64,000 nt of DNA. Source: Ostreibacterium oceani (GTDB lineage: Bacteria > Pseudomonadota > Gammaproteobacteria > Cardiobacteriales > Ostreibacteriaceae). The translations under genes and the position numbers were made by a program. The stretch lies in the NCBI RefSeq assembly GCF_009362845.1, contig NZ_WHNW01000002.1, positions 248,001 to 312,000 on the forward strand, given 5' to 3'. The notes below the pieces were generated by a model. The model saw only the letters and a list, made by a program, of their open reading frames with translations. It ran no database searches and had not been told where the DNA came from. Position 1 is the first letter of the stretch; each line of letters opens with the position of its first letter. This document shows, piece by piece, positions 50,616-59,726 of this stretch.

Positions 50616-52076
50616 ATGCGCTTTCAATTCGAACACAGTTACCAGCAACTGCCCGACTGCTTTTTCAGCCGTGTTGCCCCGTTGCCTGCCAGTCAACCTT
50701 TGCTGGTTATATTTAACCACGCATTAGCAAACACGCTTGGCCTAGATTGGTCCGCGTTGAGCGATGAAGCAATCGCCACTGCTCTCAGCGGTGTAACGCT
50801 CCCAGAAAATGCCGACCCCATTGCCCAAGCTTACGCAGGGCATCAGTTTGGACACTTTACCCAGCTTGGTGATGGCCGCGCGCATTTATTAGGCGAACAT
50901 CGTACGCCCCAAGGCGAGCGCCTAGATATCCAGCTCAAAGGTGCTGGCCCTACGCCTTATGCTAGGCGTGGTGATGGTCGCGCAGCGCTTGGCCCTATGT
51001 TACGCGAATACCTCATTAGCGAAGCCATGCACGCGCTAAACATCCCGACCACACGCAGCCTTGCCGTCACGGCAACTGGCGACCCCGTCTATCGCGAGGA
51101 TGTCCTTGCTGGCGCGGTACTGACCCGCGTTGCGCAGTCACACTTACGCTTTGGCACCTTTCAATATACTGCCAGCACGGGCCAGCCTGAGTTTACACAA
51201 CACTTACTGAATTATGCCATCAATCGACATTTTCCAGATTGTGCAAATCATGACAACCCTGCCTTGGCTTTTTTACAGGCGGTTTGCGATAAACACGTGA
51301 CACTGGTGACTGACTGGTTGCGCGTTGGTTTTATCCATGGCGTCATGAATACCGATAACATGACCATATCGGGCGAAACCATTGATTACGGCCCTTGTGC
51401 GTTTATGGATACATACCACCCAGACACCGTATTTAGTTCGATTGATCGCCAAGGTCGCTATGCTTTTGCTAATCAACCGACGATGGCGCAATGGAATTGT
51501 GCGCGTCTAGCCGAGACTCTACTGCCGCTAATCGACAGCGACACGGACCAAGCTATTAAACAAGCCGAGGCATGCGTTAACGGCTTTAGCAATCAATTCA
51601 CCCGCGCGTGGCGACAAATGATGGCTAATAAACTAGGGTTAATCGACAGCGAAGCCCAAGACGATTCGCAAAACAATTCCCAAGACAATTCACTCATTGA
51701 GGATTTGTTACAGTGGATGCAGACAAACCAAGCCGACTACACCAACACGTTTGTTGCGTTGACGGCTGAACACCTCCCTGACGATTCGATTTATCACACA
51801 CGCGAATTTCAGCAGTGGCACAGCGCTTGGCAAACGAGAATTGCACCTCACTTACCCGCCGCCAAACAAACAATGAAAGACAATAACCCGCTCGTTATTC
51901 CTAGAAACCACCAAGTAGCGCACGCCCTCAGCGCAGCAGAAAGTGGCGACATGGCGCCATTCATGGCGTTATTGTTCGTACTACAAAAACCGTATCAAAC
52001 AACCTCAGATACCAAAAAATACCAATCCCCGCCTGCGGCTAGCGAACGCGTATATCAGACTTTTTGTGGCACATGA
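50616..52076 (+). CDS. selO: Protein adenylyltransferase SelO (YdiU/UPF0061)
   Basis: SelO is a pseudokinase that transfers AMP to Ser, Thr or Tyr residues of proteins, linked to redox balance. The 486-residue product has AYAGHQFGHFTQLGDGRAHL, DIQLKGAGPTPYARRGDGRA, LISEAMHALNIPTTRSLAVT, the catalytic region HGVMNTDNMTISGETIDYGP and DRQGRYAFANQP. The end is YQTFCGT, with a Cys three residues from the terminus, the position of selenocysteine in animal SelO and of a redox Cys in E. coli. No obvious partner Cys is seen in the activation loop (DTVFSSIDRQG). A Gln/Asn/Ser duplication lies near residue 350. Confidence 0.94.
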   Translation: MRFQFEHSYQQLPDCFFSRVAPLPASQPLLVIFNHALANTLGLDWSALSDEAIATALSGVTLPENADPIAQAYAGHQFGHFTQLGDGRAHLLGEHRTPQGERLDIQLKGAGPTPYARRGDGRAALGPMLREYLISEAMHALNIPTTRSLAVTATGDPVYREDVLAGAVLTRVAQSHLRFGTFQYTASTGQPEFTQHLLNYAINRHFPDCANHDNPALAFLQAVCDKHVTLVTDWLRVGFIHGVMNTDNMTISGETIDYGPCAFMDTYHPDTVFSSIDRQGRYAFANQPTMAQWNCARLAETLLPLIDSDTDQAIKQAEACVNGFSNQFTRAWRQMMANKLGLIDSEAQDDSQNNSQDNSLIEDLLQWMQTNQADYTNTFVALTAEHLPDDSIYHTREFQQWHSAWQTRIAPHLPAAKQTMKDNNPLVIPRNHQVAHALSAAESGDMAPFMALLFVLQKPYQTTSDTKKYQSPPAASERVYQTFCGT

Positions 52077-52109
52077 GCCACATTGCCTAGTACGTTTTTA
52101 ATTCACTCG

Positions 52110-52844
52110 CTATTGCGCTAATGGCTGTTCTAGCTGCCCCTCGGGTGGTTGCTCGGATAGTTGCTCGGATGGTTTTATCAAAACCGACTGCCAAAAAGGC
52201 AACATAATCGCATAAATTTTCGGTTGCGCTGCTACGTTGGGGTGCAGCCCATCGGTCTGGCTATAATCGGGCTGACCCACAATATCAGAAAACGCATCGC
52301 CTGAGAGCAAAGGCAATTCAAACGTCTCGGCTAGCGTTGCAAACACCTGCGCAAACGCTTGACGAAACGGCGCGCCGTAATTTTGTGGCAAATCCATACC
52401 AATTAGCGCTACCTTAGCACCCGCTTGCCGTGACAAGACAATCATCTCGCGTATATTGTTTTGCATGGCAGGCAACGACAGCCCGCGCAAGCCATCGTTT
52501 GCACCCAGCGCCAAAAACACCCAGTCTGGCTGGTACTGCACCAAAGCATCTGGCAATCGCGTCAATCCATTTGCCGTTGTATCACCGCTAATGCTATCGT
52601 TAATCATGATTACTGGTGGTTTTTGCCGCGCCAGCTCAGCCGCCAACATTGATACCCAATTTTCATCATAGGGCAATCCATAACCTGCGCTCAAACTATC
52701 TCCCATTAATAGCACGCGGATACTTTCTGCGGGTGGCGTTACCGAAACATTCGTCTCCGCTGAACTAGGCTTGGCAAACCCCAGCACCGCTAAGCAAATT
52801 GAAACAAAAAATAATATTTTCGTACAAGCACAACGCCCAAACAT
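52110..52844 (-). CDS. tesA: GDSL-type arylesterase / acyl-CoA thioesterase TesA
   Basis: TesA is a periplasmic SGNH hydrolase (thioesterase I / protease I / lysophospholipase L1). The product has a signal peptide (ILFFVSICLAVLGFAKPSSA), the Ser block LLMGDSLSAGYGLPYDENWV, the Gly block SGDTTANGLTRLP, the Asn block FLALGANDGLRGLS and the His block DGLHPNVAAQ. The start at 52844 has AGAG upstream; ATG 52874 is possible. A 12-bp duplication at the 3' end makes a Ser/Glu/Gln-rich tail (PSEQLSEQPPEGQLEQPLAQ). It is divergent from the ABC exporter genes, as tesA and ybbA are in E. coli. Confidence 0.92.
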   Translation of the reverse strand: MFGRCACTKILFFVSICLAVLGFAKPSSAETNVSVTPPAESIRVLLMGDSLSAGYGLPYDENWVSMLAAELARQKPPVIMINDSISGDTTANGLTRLPDALVQYQPDWVFLALGANDGLRGLSLPAMQNNIREMIVLSRQAGAKVALIGMDLPQNYGAPFRQAFAQVFATLAETFELPLLSGDAFSDIVGQPDYSQTDGLHPNVAAQPKIYAIMLPFWQSVLIKPSEQLSEQPPEGQLEQPLAQ

Positions 52845-52900
52845 CTGATAGACTCTTTGTAATAATATAATCATGGCTACATAATAAACGAAAATCTCGC

Positions 52901-53602
52901 ATGAATACATCTCAAACACACCTCGTCGCCAAAAATTTATCCCAAATAGTCACCATGGGAGGCGATAAACTCGTCTTGCTAGAGCAGATTAACCTAACCA
53001 TCGCCAAAGGCGAAAGCATCGCCATTGTTGGCGTTTCAGGCTCGGGAAAATCGACTTTACTCGGCTTACTGGCTGGACTTGAATCCGCTACCGAAGGCGA
53101 TATTTATCTCGCAGATCAACACCTTACTTCAATGAATGAGGACCAACGCGCCCATGTTCGGGCTAGCCATGTCGGATTTATTTTTCAATCATTTCAATTA
53201 CTACCTAACCTCACTGCGCTGGAAAACGTCGCACTGCCGCTAGAGATCCTCAATCGTTCGCATGATCAACAATTAGCCAAGGCGATGCTAACACGTGTGG
53301 GGCTAGCCAATCGACTGCACCATTACCCCAAACAATTATCTGGTGGCGAGCAACAACGCGTAGCTATCGCACGTGCCTTTGTCACGCAACCTGATATTTT
53401 ATTTGCCGACGAACCCACGGGCAACTTAGACCAACGCACTAGCCAAAGTATCGAAGCGCTCTTGTTTGAACTAAACCAAGAAAACCAAACCACCTTGGTG
53501 CTGGTCACGCACGATAACGACTTGGCCGCCAAATGCCAGCGTGTTGTGAATATGCACGCTGGGAAACTCAGCGAACTAACCGAACACAAACCGACACAAT
53601 AA
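52901..53602 (+). CDS. ybbA: ABC transporter ATP-binding protein (YbbA-like)
   Basis: The 233-residue ATPase carries Walker A GVSGSGKSTLLGLLAG near residue 45, the signature LSGGEQQRVAIARAF near 147, and Walker B DILFADEPTGNLD near 165. It belongs to the MacB/LolD/YbbA subgroup. The partner permease gene starts 29 bp downstream. In E. coli YbbA-YbbP is an uncharacterised complex with proposed roles in export of hydrophobic compounds; divergent tesA is conserved next to it. Confidence 0.92.
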   Translation: MNTSQTHLVAKNLSQIVTMGGDKLVLLEQINLTIAKGESIAIVGVSGSGKSTLLGLLAGLESATEGDIYLADQHLTSMNEDQRAHVRASHVGFIFQSFQLLPNLTALENVALPLEILNRSHDQQLAKAMLTRVGLANRLHHYPKQLSGGEQQRVAIARAFVTQPDILFADEPTGNLDQRTSQSIEALLFELNQENQTTLVLVTHDNDLAAKCQRVVNMHAGKLSELTEHKPTQ

Positions 53603-53631
53603 AACCCGCATAAAAGCCCCATAAAAGCCAC

Positions 53632-56151
53632 ATGAAAGCCGAATTACGCCAACAAGCCATACGCTGGAATCTTCTGCGTTTTGCGTTCAAACAACTGTAT
53701 CGCGAATGGAAAAGCGGGCAGTTGTGGGTATTAACCCTCGCATTAGTCACCGCCATTGCCAGCCACACCGCCATCGGTCATTTTAGCGACCGAATTGGCC
53801 GTGCCATTGCCAGCAATGCAAATAACCTAATCGCAGGCGATTTAATTGTCTCTTCGTATCGCCCATTTGAACCAACGCTATCAGAAAAAGCGCTCGCCAT
53901 TGGTGCAAACGTTGCTGAAAAACGTAACTTAACCACGATGAGCAGCGCCAATGACGCGTTTTTATTAGCCAATATCACTGCGGTAAGTCCAAATTACCCA
54001 CTAAAAGGCGACATTCAAATTGCTGACGCTTTATACGCAGACGCCTATGCCGTTAAACATCCACCCAGCCAAGATGGCGCGTGGGTAGATGCCCGTATTC
54101 TAACCCAGCTCGATTTGGCGATTGGTGATACGCTTCGTCTCGGCAACAAAGACTTTACCGTCACCAAAGTCCTCATTCAAACGCTAGACAGCAGCGGCGG
54201 ATTTTATAACTTGACCCCACGCATTCTAATCAACCTTAATGACCTCGGTAGCACAGGCATCGCCCAACCCGGCAGTCGTGTACAACATCAATTGATGTTT
54301 ACAGGGGACACGCGACAAATCGAATCACTACGCACAGCCCTAACACCATTACTCAAGTCTGGCGAACGCTTACGCAGCATCGACGAAGAGCGCCCTGGCA
54401 TCGCCCAAGCCTTGGACAGAGCCAACCAATATACTGGGCTGGCCAGCCTTGTCGCGCTATTGCTCGCTGCGGTTGCCGTTGCAGGCAGCGGCCGCCACTA
54501 TATTCAGCGCCATTTCGACACCAGTGCGCTTATGCGCTGCATTGGCGCATCACAAGCGTTTACCGTGAGTACCTTTGTTATACAGCTTCTCGCGATTGCC
54601 TGCTTGTGCGGCTTGCTCGGCAACTTACTGGGCTGGAGCATTCAACAAGGACTCATCTGGATGATTCGTGATTTATTACCCAACGACATCCCCGCCAGCC
54701 GTTTCAACACCGTTATATCTGGGATGCTATTGTCTTTTATTATGCTACTGGGTTTTACTTTACCGTCACTTATTCGCCTCAAAAATGTCTCGCCCAGCAA
54801 AGTGCTACGCAATGATTTGCTGCCACTACCTTTGTCCTCATGGCTAACTTACGCAGGCGCAGTTGTCCTGATTGTGGGGTTAATGTGGCTATACACAGGC
54901 AATTTAACGCTGACACTTAGTGTTACGATAGGCGCAGCCATTGTTCTCGGCGTGTCAATTTTAATGATACGGCTGCTGTATCAATTACTGGGGCGATTAC
55001 TCCCCTATTTCCCAAACGTGATGCGCCCTGGCATGCGTCATTTTTTACGGCGTAATTGGACAACTAGCGCACAGACGATTGCATTTGGTTTAACCATTAT
55101 GGCATTAATGCTGATTTTTTCGATACGAACTAACCTCATTAACACTTGGCAAACCAGCGTCCCATTGGATGCTCCCAATCATTTTGTTATCAATTTACAA
55201 AAAGACGACAAAGCCGCCTACATCGAATTTCTGCACAAATTAGCCATCAAAGAAACACCGGCATTTCCTGTCGTTCGCGGGCGCTTAACGCAAATTAATG
55301 CGCAGCCTGTCAACGAAGTAGTCAGCCAAGAAAACCAAGACCACGAGAGCATCCGCCGTGAATTAAACCTCACATGGGCAACCGAACTACCGGCTGACAA
55401 TCGTATTACACAAGGCAGCTGGTGGCATAAAGATGAAGCGCAGCCCCTCGTCTCAGTCGAAGCAGACATTGCCAAAGATTTAAATATTCGTATTGGCGAC
55501 CAATTGACATTTGTCACAGGCGCCAAAACTTGGCAGGCACAGGTCAGTAGCTTACGTGAAGTCGATTGGGGTAATTTCAAACCTAATTTTTATATGATTT
55601 TCACACCAGCCACGCTAGATGGATTGCCGAGCACATGGCTGCATAGTTTCTATCTACCAAAAACAGAAAAACATCAGTTAGTTGACTTAGTAAGGCTATT
55701 TCCTGCCGTTAGCGTGATTGAACTCGACATCGTTTTAGCACAAGCGCGTCATATCATTAACCAAGTGACACTCGTGCTACAAGCCTTGTTGTTATTTGTT
55801 TTGCTCGCGGCCTTTTCTGTTACCTTATCAGAGCTAAAATCCAGTCTCAGCCAACGTATCCGCGAAGGCGCGATCATCCGCACACTCGGTGCGGGCAGCC
55901 ACCAAATCCGACTGGCACAATGGACTGAATTTGCCGCCATTGGTGTGTTCTCAGGGATGGTTGGTATGCTCGGCACTGACATTATTAACCGATTAATTTA
56001 CAAACGATTATTTGACATTACCTATGAATCTAGCTTGCTTATGTGGATTACCGTGATTACACTATCAGCGCTAATCATTGGTTTATTGGGCGTTTACAAC
56101 AGCCGCGAGGTGATACGCAATTCGCCTATCACCAGTTTGCGCGACAATTAA
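53632..56151 (+). CDS. ybbP: FtsX-family ABC transporter permease (YbbP-like)
   Basis: The 839-residue permease has two FtsX-type membrane bundles. The first segment is at residues about 33-52 (LALVTAIASHTAIGHFSDRI), then a periplasmic domain (residues about 55-260), then clusters of segments near 265-400, 410-470 and 710-830. Blocks such as GSGRHYIQRHFDTSALMRCI, LKNVSPSKVLRNDLLPLP and REGAIIRTLGAGSHQIRLAQ are typical of YbbP. It pairs with the ATPase at 52901. The linker between the two genes consists of three 11-bp units (CATAAAAGCCC, CATAAAAGCCA, CATGAAAGCC). Confidence 0.92.
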   Translation: MKAELRQQAIRWNLLRFAFKQLYREWKSGQLWVLTLALVTAIASHTAIGHFSDRIGRAIASNANNLIAGDLIVSSYRPFEPTLSEKALAIGANVAEKRNLTTMSSANDAFLLANITAVSPNYPLKGDIQIADALYADAYAVKHPPSQDGAWVDARILTQLDLAIGDTLRLGNKDFTVTKVLIQTLDSSGGFYNLTPRILINLNDLGSTGIAQPGSRVQHQLMFTGDTRQIESLRTALTPLLKSGERLRSIDEERPGIAQALDRANQYTGLASLVALLLAAVAVAGSGRHYIQRHFDTSALMRCIGASQAFTVSTFVIQLLAIACLCGLLGNLLGWSIQQGLIWMIRDLLPNDIPASRFNTVISGMLLSFIMLLGFTLPSLIRLKNVSPSKVLRNDLLPLPLSSWLTYAGAVVLIVGLMWLYTGNLTLTLSVTIGAAIVLGVSILMIRLLYQLLGRLLPYFPNVMRPGMRHFLRRNWTTSAQTIAFGLTIMALMLIFSIRTNLINTWQTSVPLDAPNHFVINLQKDDKAAYIEFLHKLAIKETPAFPVVRGRLTQINAQPVNEVVSQENQDHESIRRELNLTWATELPADNRITQGSWWHKDEAQPLVSVEADIAKDLNIRIGDQLTFVTGAKTWQAQVSSLREVDWGNFKPNFYMIFTPATLDGLPSTWLHSFYLPKTEKHQLVDLVRLFPAVSVIELDIVLAQARHIINQVTLVLQALLLFVLLAAFSVTLSELKSSLSQRIREGAIIRTLGAGSHQIRLAQWTEFAAIGVFSGMVGMLGTDIINRLIYKRLFDITYESSLLMWITVITLSALIIGLLGVYNSREVIRNSPITSLRDN

Positions 56152-56303
56152 AAACCGCCCATCACCCCAAGCAATTTCATCGCACTAACTAAATAGCCCC
56201 CTATCGCCTAGGTAGCATGCGCCGCAGGTTGCCATAGATTCGCCATGGATTTTCAATGGATTTGCCATAGATTCGGGGGGATAGATTCGGGGCAGCGCGT
56301 CAC

Positions 56304-56789
56304 TTAATGTGAACAGCCACCCGCCGAATGAACGTGACCGTGGGCAATTTCCGTTTCAGTCGCTTCGCGAACAGATAACACGTCAACATCAAAATGTAAT
56401 ACTTGGCCTGCCAGCGGATGATTCGTATCAATGGTGACAGTTTCGTCATTGACTTCGATGACGGTCACGACCTCGACTTGTCCGCTGTCAGATTGCGCTT
56501 GAAACTGCATGCCCACAGCGATTTCATCAACATCGACGAATGCTTCTCTTGGGACGGATTGCTTTAATGCGTCATTGACGACACCGTAAGCGTCTTCTGG
56601 TTCGACGCGGACTTGGACTGTTTCACCTGCCGCCTTTCCAGTTAAGGCATTTTCTAAACCAGGGATAATATTATTTGCCCCATGCAAATATTCCAACGGC
56701 GCATCAGGTCGTGATGCCTCAATGGCATTTCCTGCTTCGTCTGCTAATTGATAGCCAATACTGACAACACAATTTTCGCTGATTTTCAT
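56304..56789 (-). CDS. FKBP-type peptidyl-prolyl cis-trans isomerase, SlyD-like
   Basis: The 161-residue product has the SlyD-type FKBP half (NCVVSIGYQLADEAGNAIE; PLEYLHGANNIIPGLENALT; AGETVQVRVEPEDAYGVVND) and an inserted-flap chaperone domain (AVGMQFQAQSDSGQVEVVTV). It ends VLSVREATETEIAHGHVHSA followed by GGCSH, a short metal-binding tail compared with the long His-rich tail of E. coli SlyD. The ATG at 56789 has GGGGAG 6 bp upstream; the GTG two codons earlier is rejected. It is a cytoplasmic folding helper, possibly also handling nickel. Confidence 0.92.
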   Translation of the reverse strand: MKISENCVVSIGYQLADEAGNAIEASRPDAPLEYLHGANNIIPGLENALTGKAAGETVQVRVEPEDAYGVVNDALKQSVPREAFVDVDEIAVGMQFQAQSDSGQVEVVTVIEVNDETVTIDTNHPLAGQVLHFDVDVLSVREATETEIAHGHVHSAGGCSH

Positions 56790-56894
56790 CTTCACTCCCC
56801 TGCCAATACTGGCTTTACTTCGTGGCTTTAGTTTAATAGTTTTATTTTCGATTATTGATTGGCTAATCCGCGAGTTATCCGATTAACTTAACGG

Positions 56895-57563
56895 CTACGA
56901 CTGATGCTGTTCAAACCACTGTTGGTGCAAAGCCAATTCGCTCGCATCAACAGGCACTGGATGAATCGATATCGACTCGAGATGCTGCCCTTCTGCATTG
57001 CTTGATTGTGCTTTATCCTGCCTATCAAATGACAGCCCCAACCCCGACTGTCCGCCTGTCATCATCAAATAGACCTGCGCTAAAATTTCAGCATCTAGCA
57101 ACGCACCGTGCAAATCTCGGTTAAATTGCGTAATCCCATAGCGCTTGACCAATGCATCCAAGCTCGCCCGCGCGCCTGGGTATTTTTTTCGCGCCATGGC
57201 TAGCGTATCGGTGACCTCGCACAGCGTTTCAATGGTTTGGTCACGACCCAATAATCTCAGCTCATGATTCAGGAACCCTACATCAAATGGCGCATTATGA
57301 ATAATCAGCTCAGCACCCTCGACAAAGTCTAAAAACTCATCGGCTATCTGCGCCATCACGGGTTTATCTAATAAAAACGCATCACCAATGCCATGAACGC
57401 CGAACGCCCCTTCATCGACTTCGCGCTCGGGATTAATGTATTGGTGATAATAATTGCCTGTGAGCTCACGGTCGTGCATTTCAACCGCACCAATTTCAAT
57501 GATACGGTGACCCGCCTCGGCGGGCAAGCCTGTGGTTTCTGTATCGAGAAATATACGTCGCAT
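56895..57563 (-). CDS. dnaQ: DNA polymerase III epsilon subunit (3'-5' proofreading exonuclease)
   Basis: The 222-residue product carries all exonuclease motifs: Exo I FLDTETTGLPAEAGHRIIEI, Exo II IIHNAPFDVGFLNHEL and Exo III HGALLDAEILAQVY. The stretch TGGQSGLGLSF after the nuclease domain sits where E. coli has its beta-clamp motif and keeps the Q-x-x-L-x-L pattern. The C-terminal alpha-binding tail is somewhat shorter than in E. coli (243 residues in all). It starts 8 bp from the aspS stop codon. The intact motifs mean that the unusual repeat content of the window cannot be blamed on a visibly broken proofreading subunit. Confidence 0.95.
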   Translation of the reverse strand: MRRIFLDTETTGLPAEAGHRIIEIGAVEMHDRELTGNYYHQYINPEREVDEGAFGVHGIGDAFLLDKPVMAQIADEFLDFVEGAELIIHNAPFDVGFLNHELRLLGRDQTIETLCEVTDTLAMARKKYPGARASLDALVKRYGITQFNRDLHGALLDAEILAQVYLMMTGGQSGLGLSFDRQDKAQSSNAEGQHLESISIHPVPVDASELALHQQWFEQHQS

Positions 57564-57571
57564 CTGATGCG

Positions 57572-59347
57572 TTAATCCAACTTGCGGTGGCGGATATTGA
57601 GTTCTTTTAATTGCGCCTCAGAAACGGCCGCTGGGGCATCGGTTAACAAGCAACCTGCGGATTGCGTTTTCGGGAAAGCAATCACTTCGCGAATCGACTG
57701 CTCACCCGCCATCGCCATGACGAGCCTATCCAAACCAAACGCCAGCCCACCATGCGGTGGACAGCCGTAGCGCAGCGCATCTAATAAGAAACCAAACTTC
57801 TCTTGCGCTTCATCAGCCTCAATACCCAGCATAGAAAATACGGCCGATTGCATGTCTGTATCATGGATACGCACCGAACCACCCCCAATTTCCATACCGT
57901 TTAGTACGATATCATAAGCTCGAGACAGTAATGTCGTGGGATCGGCTTGGGTTAATTCATCAACGTGATTCACCTGTGGCGCAGTAAATGGGTGGTGCAG
58001 CGAGGCATAAGATTTGCTCTGTTCATCGTATTCAAACATAGGAAAATCAACCACCCAAAGCGGCGCCCACTTATCGGCAACCAATCCTGTATCTTGCGCC
58101 ACTTTAATTCTAAAGGCACCCATCGCATCATTGACGACCTTGGCTTTATCCGCCCCGAAAAAGACGATATCGCCATCTTCTGCACCAACAGCCTGCATAA
58201 CCGACAAAGCAACCTCGTCACCCAAAAATTTCACAATCGGCGATTGCAGCCCCGCCGCGCCTTGCGCCAAATCGTTGACTTTGATATACGCCAATCCTTT
58301 AGCGCCATAGCGCGCAACGTAGCCTGTGTAATCATCAATTTCTTTGCGCGTGAGTTTGTCGGCAGCGCCTGGCACTCGTAATGCCACGACACGGCCGTCT
58401 GCCGCATTGGCTGGGGCTGAAAATACCTTAAAATCACAATCCTTAACCAAGTCGGCAATCTCAACAAATGCCAAGTCAATCCGCATATCAGGCTTATCCG
58501 AGCCGTAATAATGCATGGCATCGGCATAGGTCATGCGCTGAAATGGTTCGGGCAAGTCCTCAGACAACACCGTTTTAAACACATAACGAACCAATGATTC
58601 CATCATGCCCATAATATCGTCCTCGTCCATAAAGGAGGTCTCTATATCCAGCTGGGTGAACTCGGGCTGACGGTCGGCGCGCAGGTCTTCGTCACGAAAA
58701 CAACGCACAATTTGGTAATAGCGATCAAACCCAGACATCATTAATAATTGCTTAAATAATTGCGGCGATTGCGGCAGTGCAAAAAAATGATTCAAATGCG
58801 TTCGCGACGGTACTAAATAATCCCTCGCCCCCTCTGGTGTCGCTTTGGTGAGCATGGGGGTTTCAATTTCTAGGAAGTTTTCTTGTTCTAAAAAAGTTCG
58901 CATCGCGTGCGCGACTTTGGATCGCAGACGGATGTTGTCTTGCATACGCGGGCGACGCAAATCAATATAGCGGTATTTGAGGCGATGCTCCTCTGAAACG
59001 TCGTCCGTCAACTGAAATGGTGGCGTCAAAGCACTGGATAAAATGTCAACCGCACTGACGTGAATTTCAATCTCACCCGAATCTAACAATGGATTCACCG
59101 TGCCATCCAAGCGATCGACCACTTCACCCGTGATTTTGATACAGTACTCATTGCGTACTTTATCTGCCAAAGCAAACGCATCGCCTTGCTGGGGGTCAAT
59201 GACGACTTGTAAAATGCCAGTCGTGTCACGCAAATCAATAAAAATCACACCACCGTGGTCTCGGCGTTTATTCACCCAGCCACAGGCGGTTATTGTTTGC
59301 CCCAAATGGGTTTTGTTAATTTTTGCACAGTAATGCGTTCTTAGCAT
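57572..59347 (-). CDS. aspS: Aspartyl-tRNA synthetase
   Basis: This bacterial-type class II synthetase (591 residues) has the OB-fold anticodon domain ([20 protein letters not shown]), motif 2 around [20 protein letters not shown] followed by PEFTQLD, the GAD insertion domain and motif 3 [40 protein letters not shown] closes the active site. It charges tRNA-Asp. It is followed by dnaQ and preceded by a small membrane protein gene. No T-box or leader is visible. Confidence 0.97.
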   Translation of the reverse strand: MLRTHYCAKINKTHLGQTITACGWVNKRRDHGGVIFIDLRDTTGILQVVIDPQQGDAFALADKVRNEYCIKITGEVVDRLDGTVNPLLDSGEIEIHVSAVDILSSALTPPFQLTDDVSEEHRLKYRYIDLRRPRMQDNIRLRSKVAHAMRTFLEQENFLEIETPMLTKATPEGARDYLVPSRTHLNHFFALPQSPQLFKQLLMMSGFDRYYQIVRCFRDEDLRADRQPEFTQLDIETSFMDEDDIMGMMESLVRYVFKTVLSEDLPEPFQRMTYADAMHYYGSDKPDMRIDLAFVEIADLVKDCDFKVFSAPANAADGRVVALRVPGAADKLTRKEIDDYTGYVARYGAKGLAYIKVNDLAQGAAGLQSPIVKFLGDEVALSVMQAVGAEDGDIVFFGADKAKVVNDAMGAFRIKVAQDTGLVADKWAPLWVVDFPMFEYDEQSKSYASLHHPFTAPQVNHVDELTQADPTTLLSRAYDIVLNGMEIGGGSVRIHDTDMQSAVFSMLGIEADEAQEKFGFLLDALRYGCPPHGGLAFGLDRLVMAMAGEQSIREVIAFPKTQSAGCLLTDAPAAVSEAQLKELNIRHRKLD

Positions 59348-59368
59348 GCTACAACCTATATTTGACTA

Positions 59369-59641
59369 TTATTTTAAATTAAACACTCGCTCTAACCGAC
59401 TCCCAGCCAATACCGCTAGCAACATGCAGCCAATTGCAACATTGCGGTAGACAGCAAAAGAACCAAAATAAGCACCTGCCATGACGGATGAAAATCCGCC
59501 GCGGACATATTCCCACCAGCTCATTTGACTATAAATCGTACTTTGAAAAAAATAACTAACGGGTAAGGCAATCACCAACCCTATTGCGCAGTAAATTAAG
59601 GTAAGCACTATCCGTATCAACGTCATTCGTACTGATTTCAT
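59369..59641 (-). CDS. Small membrane protein of unknown function
   Basis: Not recognised. From the ATG at 59641 it has 90 residues with two predicted membrane segments (LIRIVLTLIYCAIGLVIALP and NVAIGCMLLAVLAGSRL) and an aromatic, Ser-rich middle (SQMSWWEYVRGGFSSVMAGA). The frame is open upstream to 59734, where it would overlap folC; that extension has no sign of being translated. AGAG lies just before the chosen ATG. It lies between folC and aspS on the same strand. Confidence 0.55.
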   Translation of the reverse strand: MKSVRMTLIRIVLTLIYCAIGLVIALPVSYFFQSTIYSQMSWWEYVRGGFSSVMAGAYFGSFAVYRNVAIGCMLLAVLAGSRLERVFNLK

Positions 59642-59726
59642 CTCTATTGATTTTGTCAAAACAATGGCGTAGTATAACGGTTTTTCAAAGGTTTGAGAAT
59701 AAAAAACATTGGAAAAAACACGGGGG

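Noticed and set aside
52065-52082. Hairpin TGTGGC / GCCACA across the selO stop codon as a terminator
   Set aside because: The stem is only 6 bp and no T-run follows on either strand.
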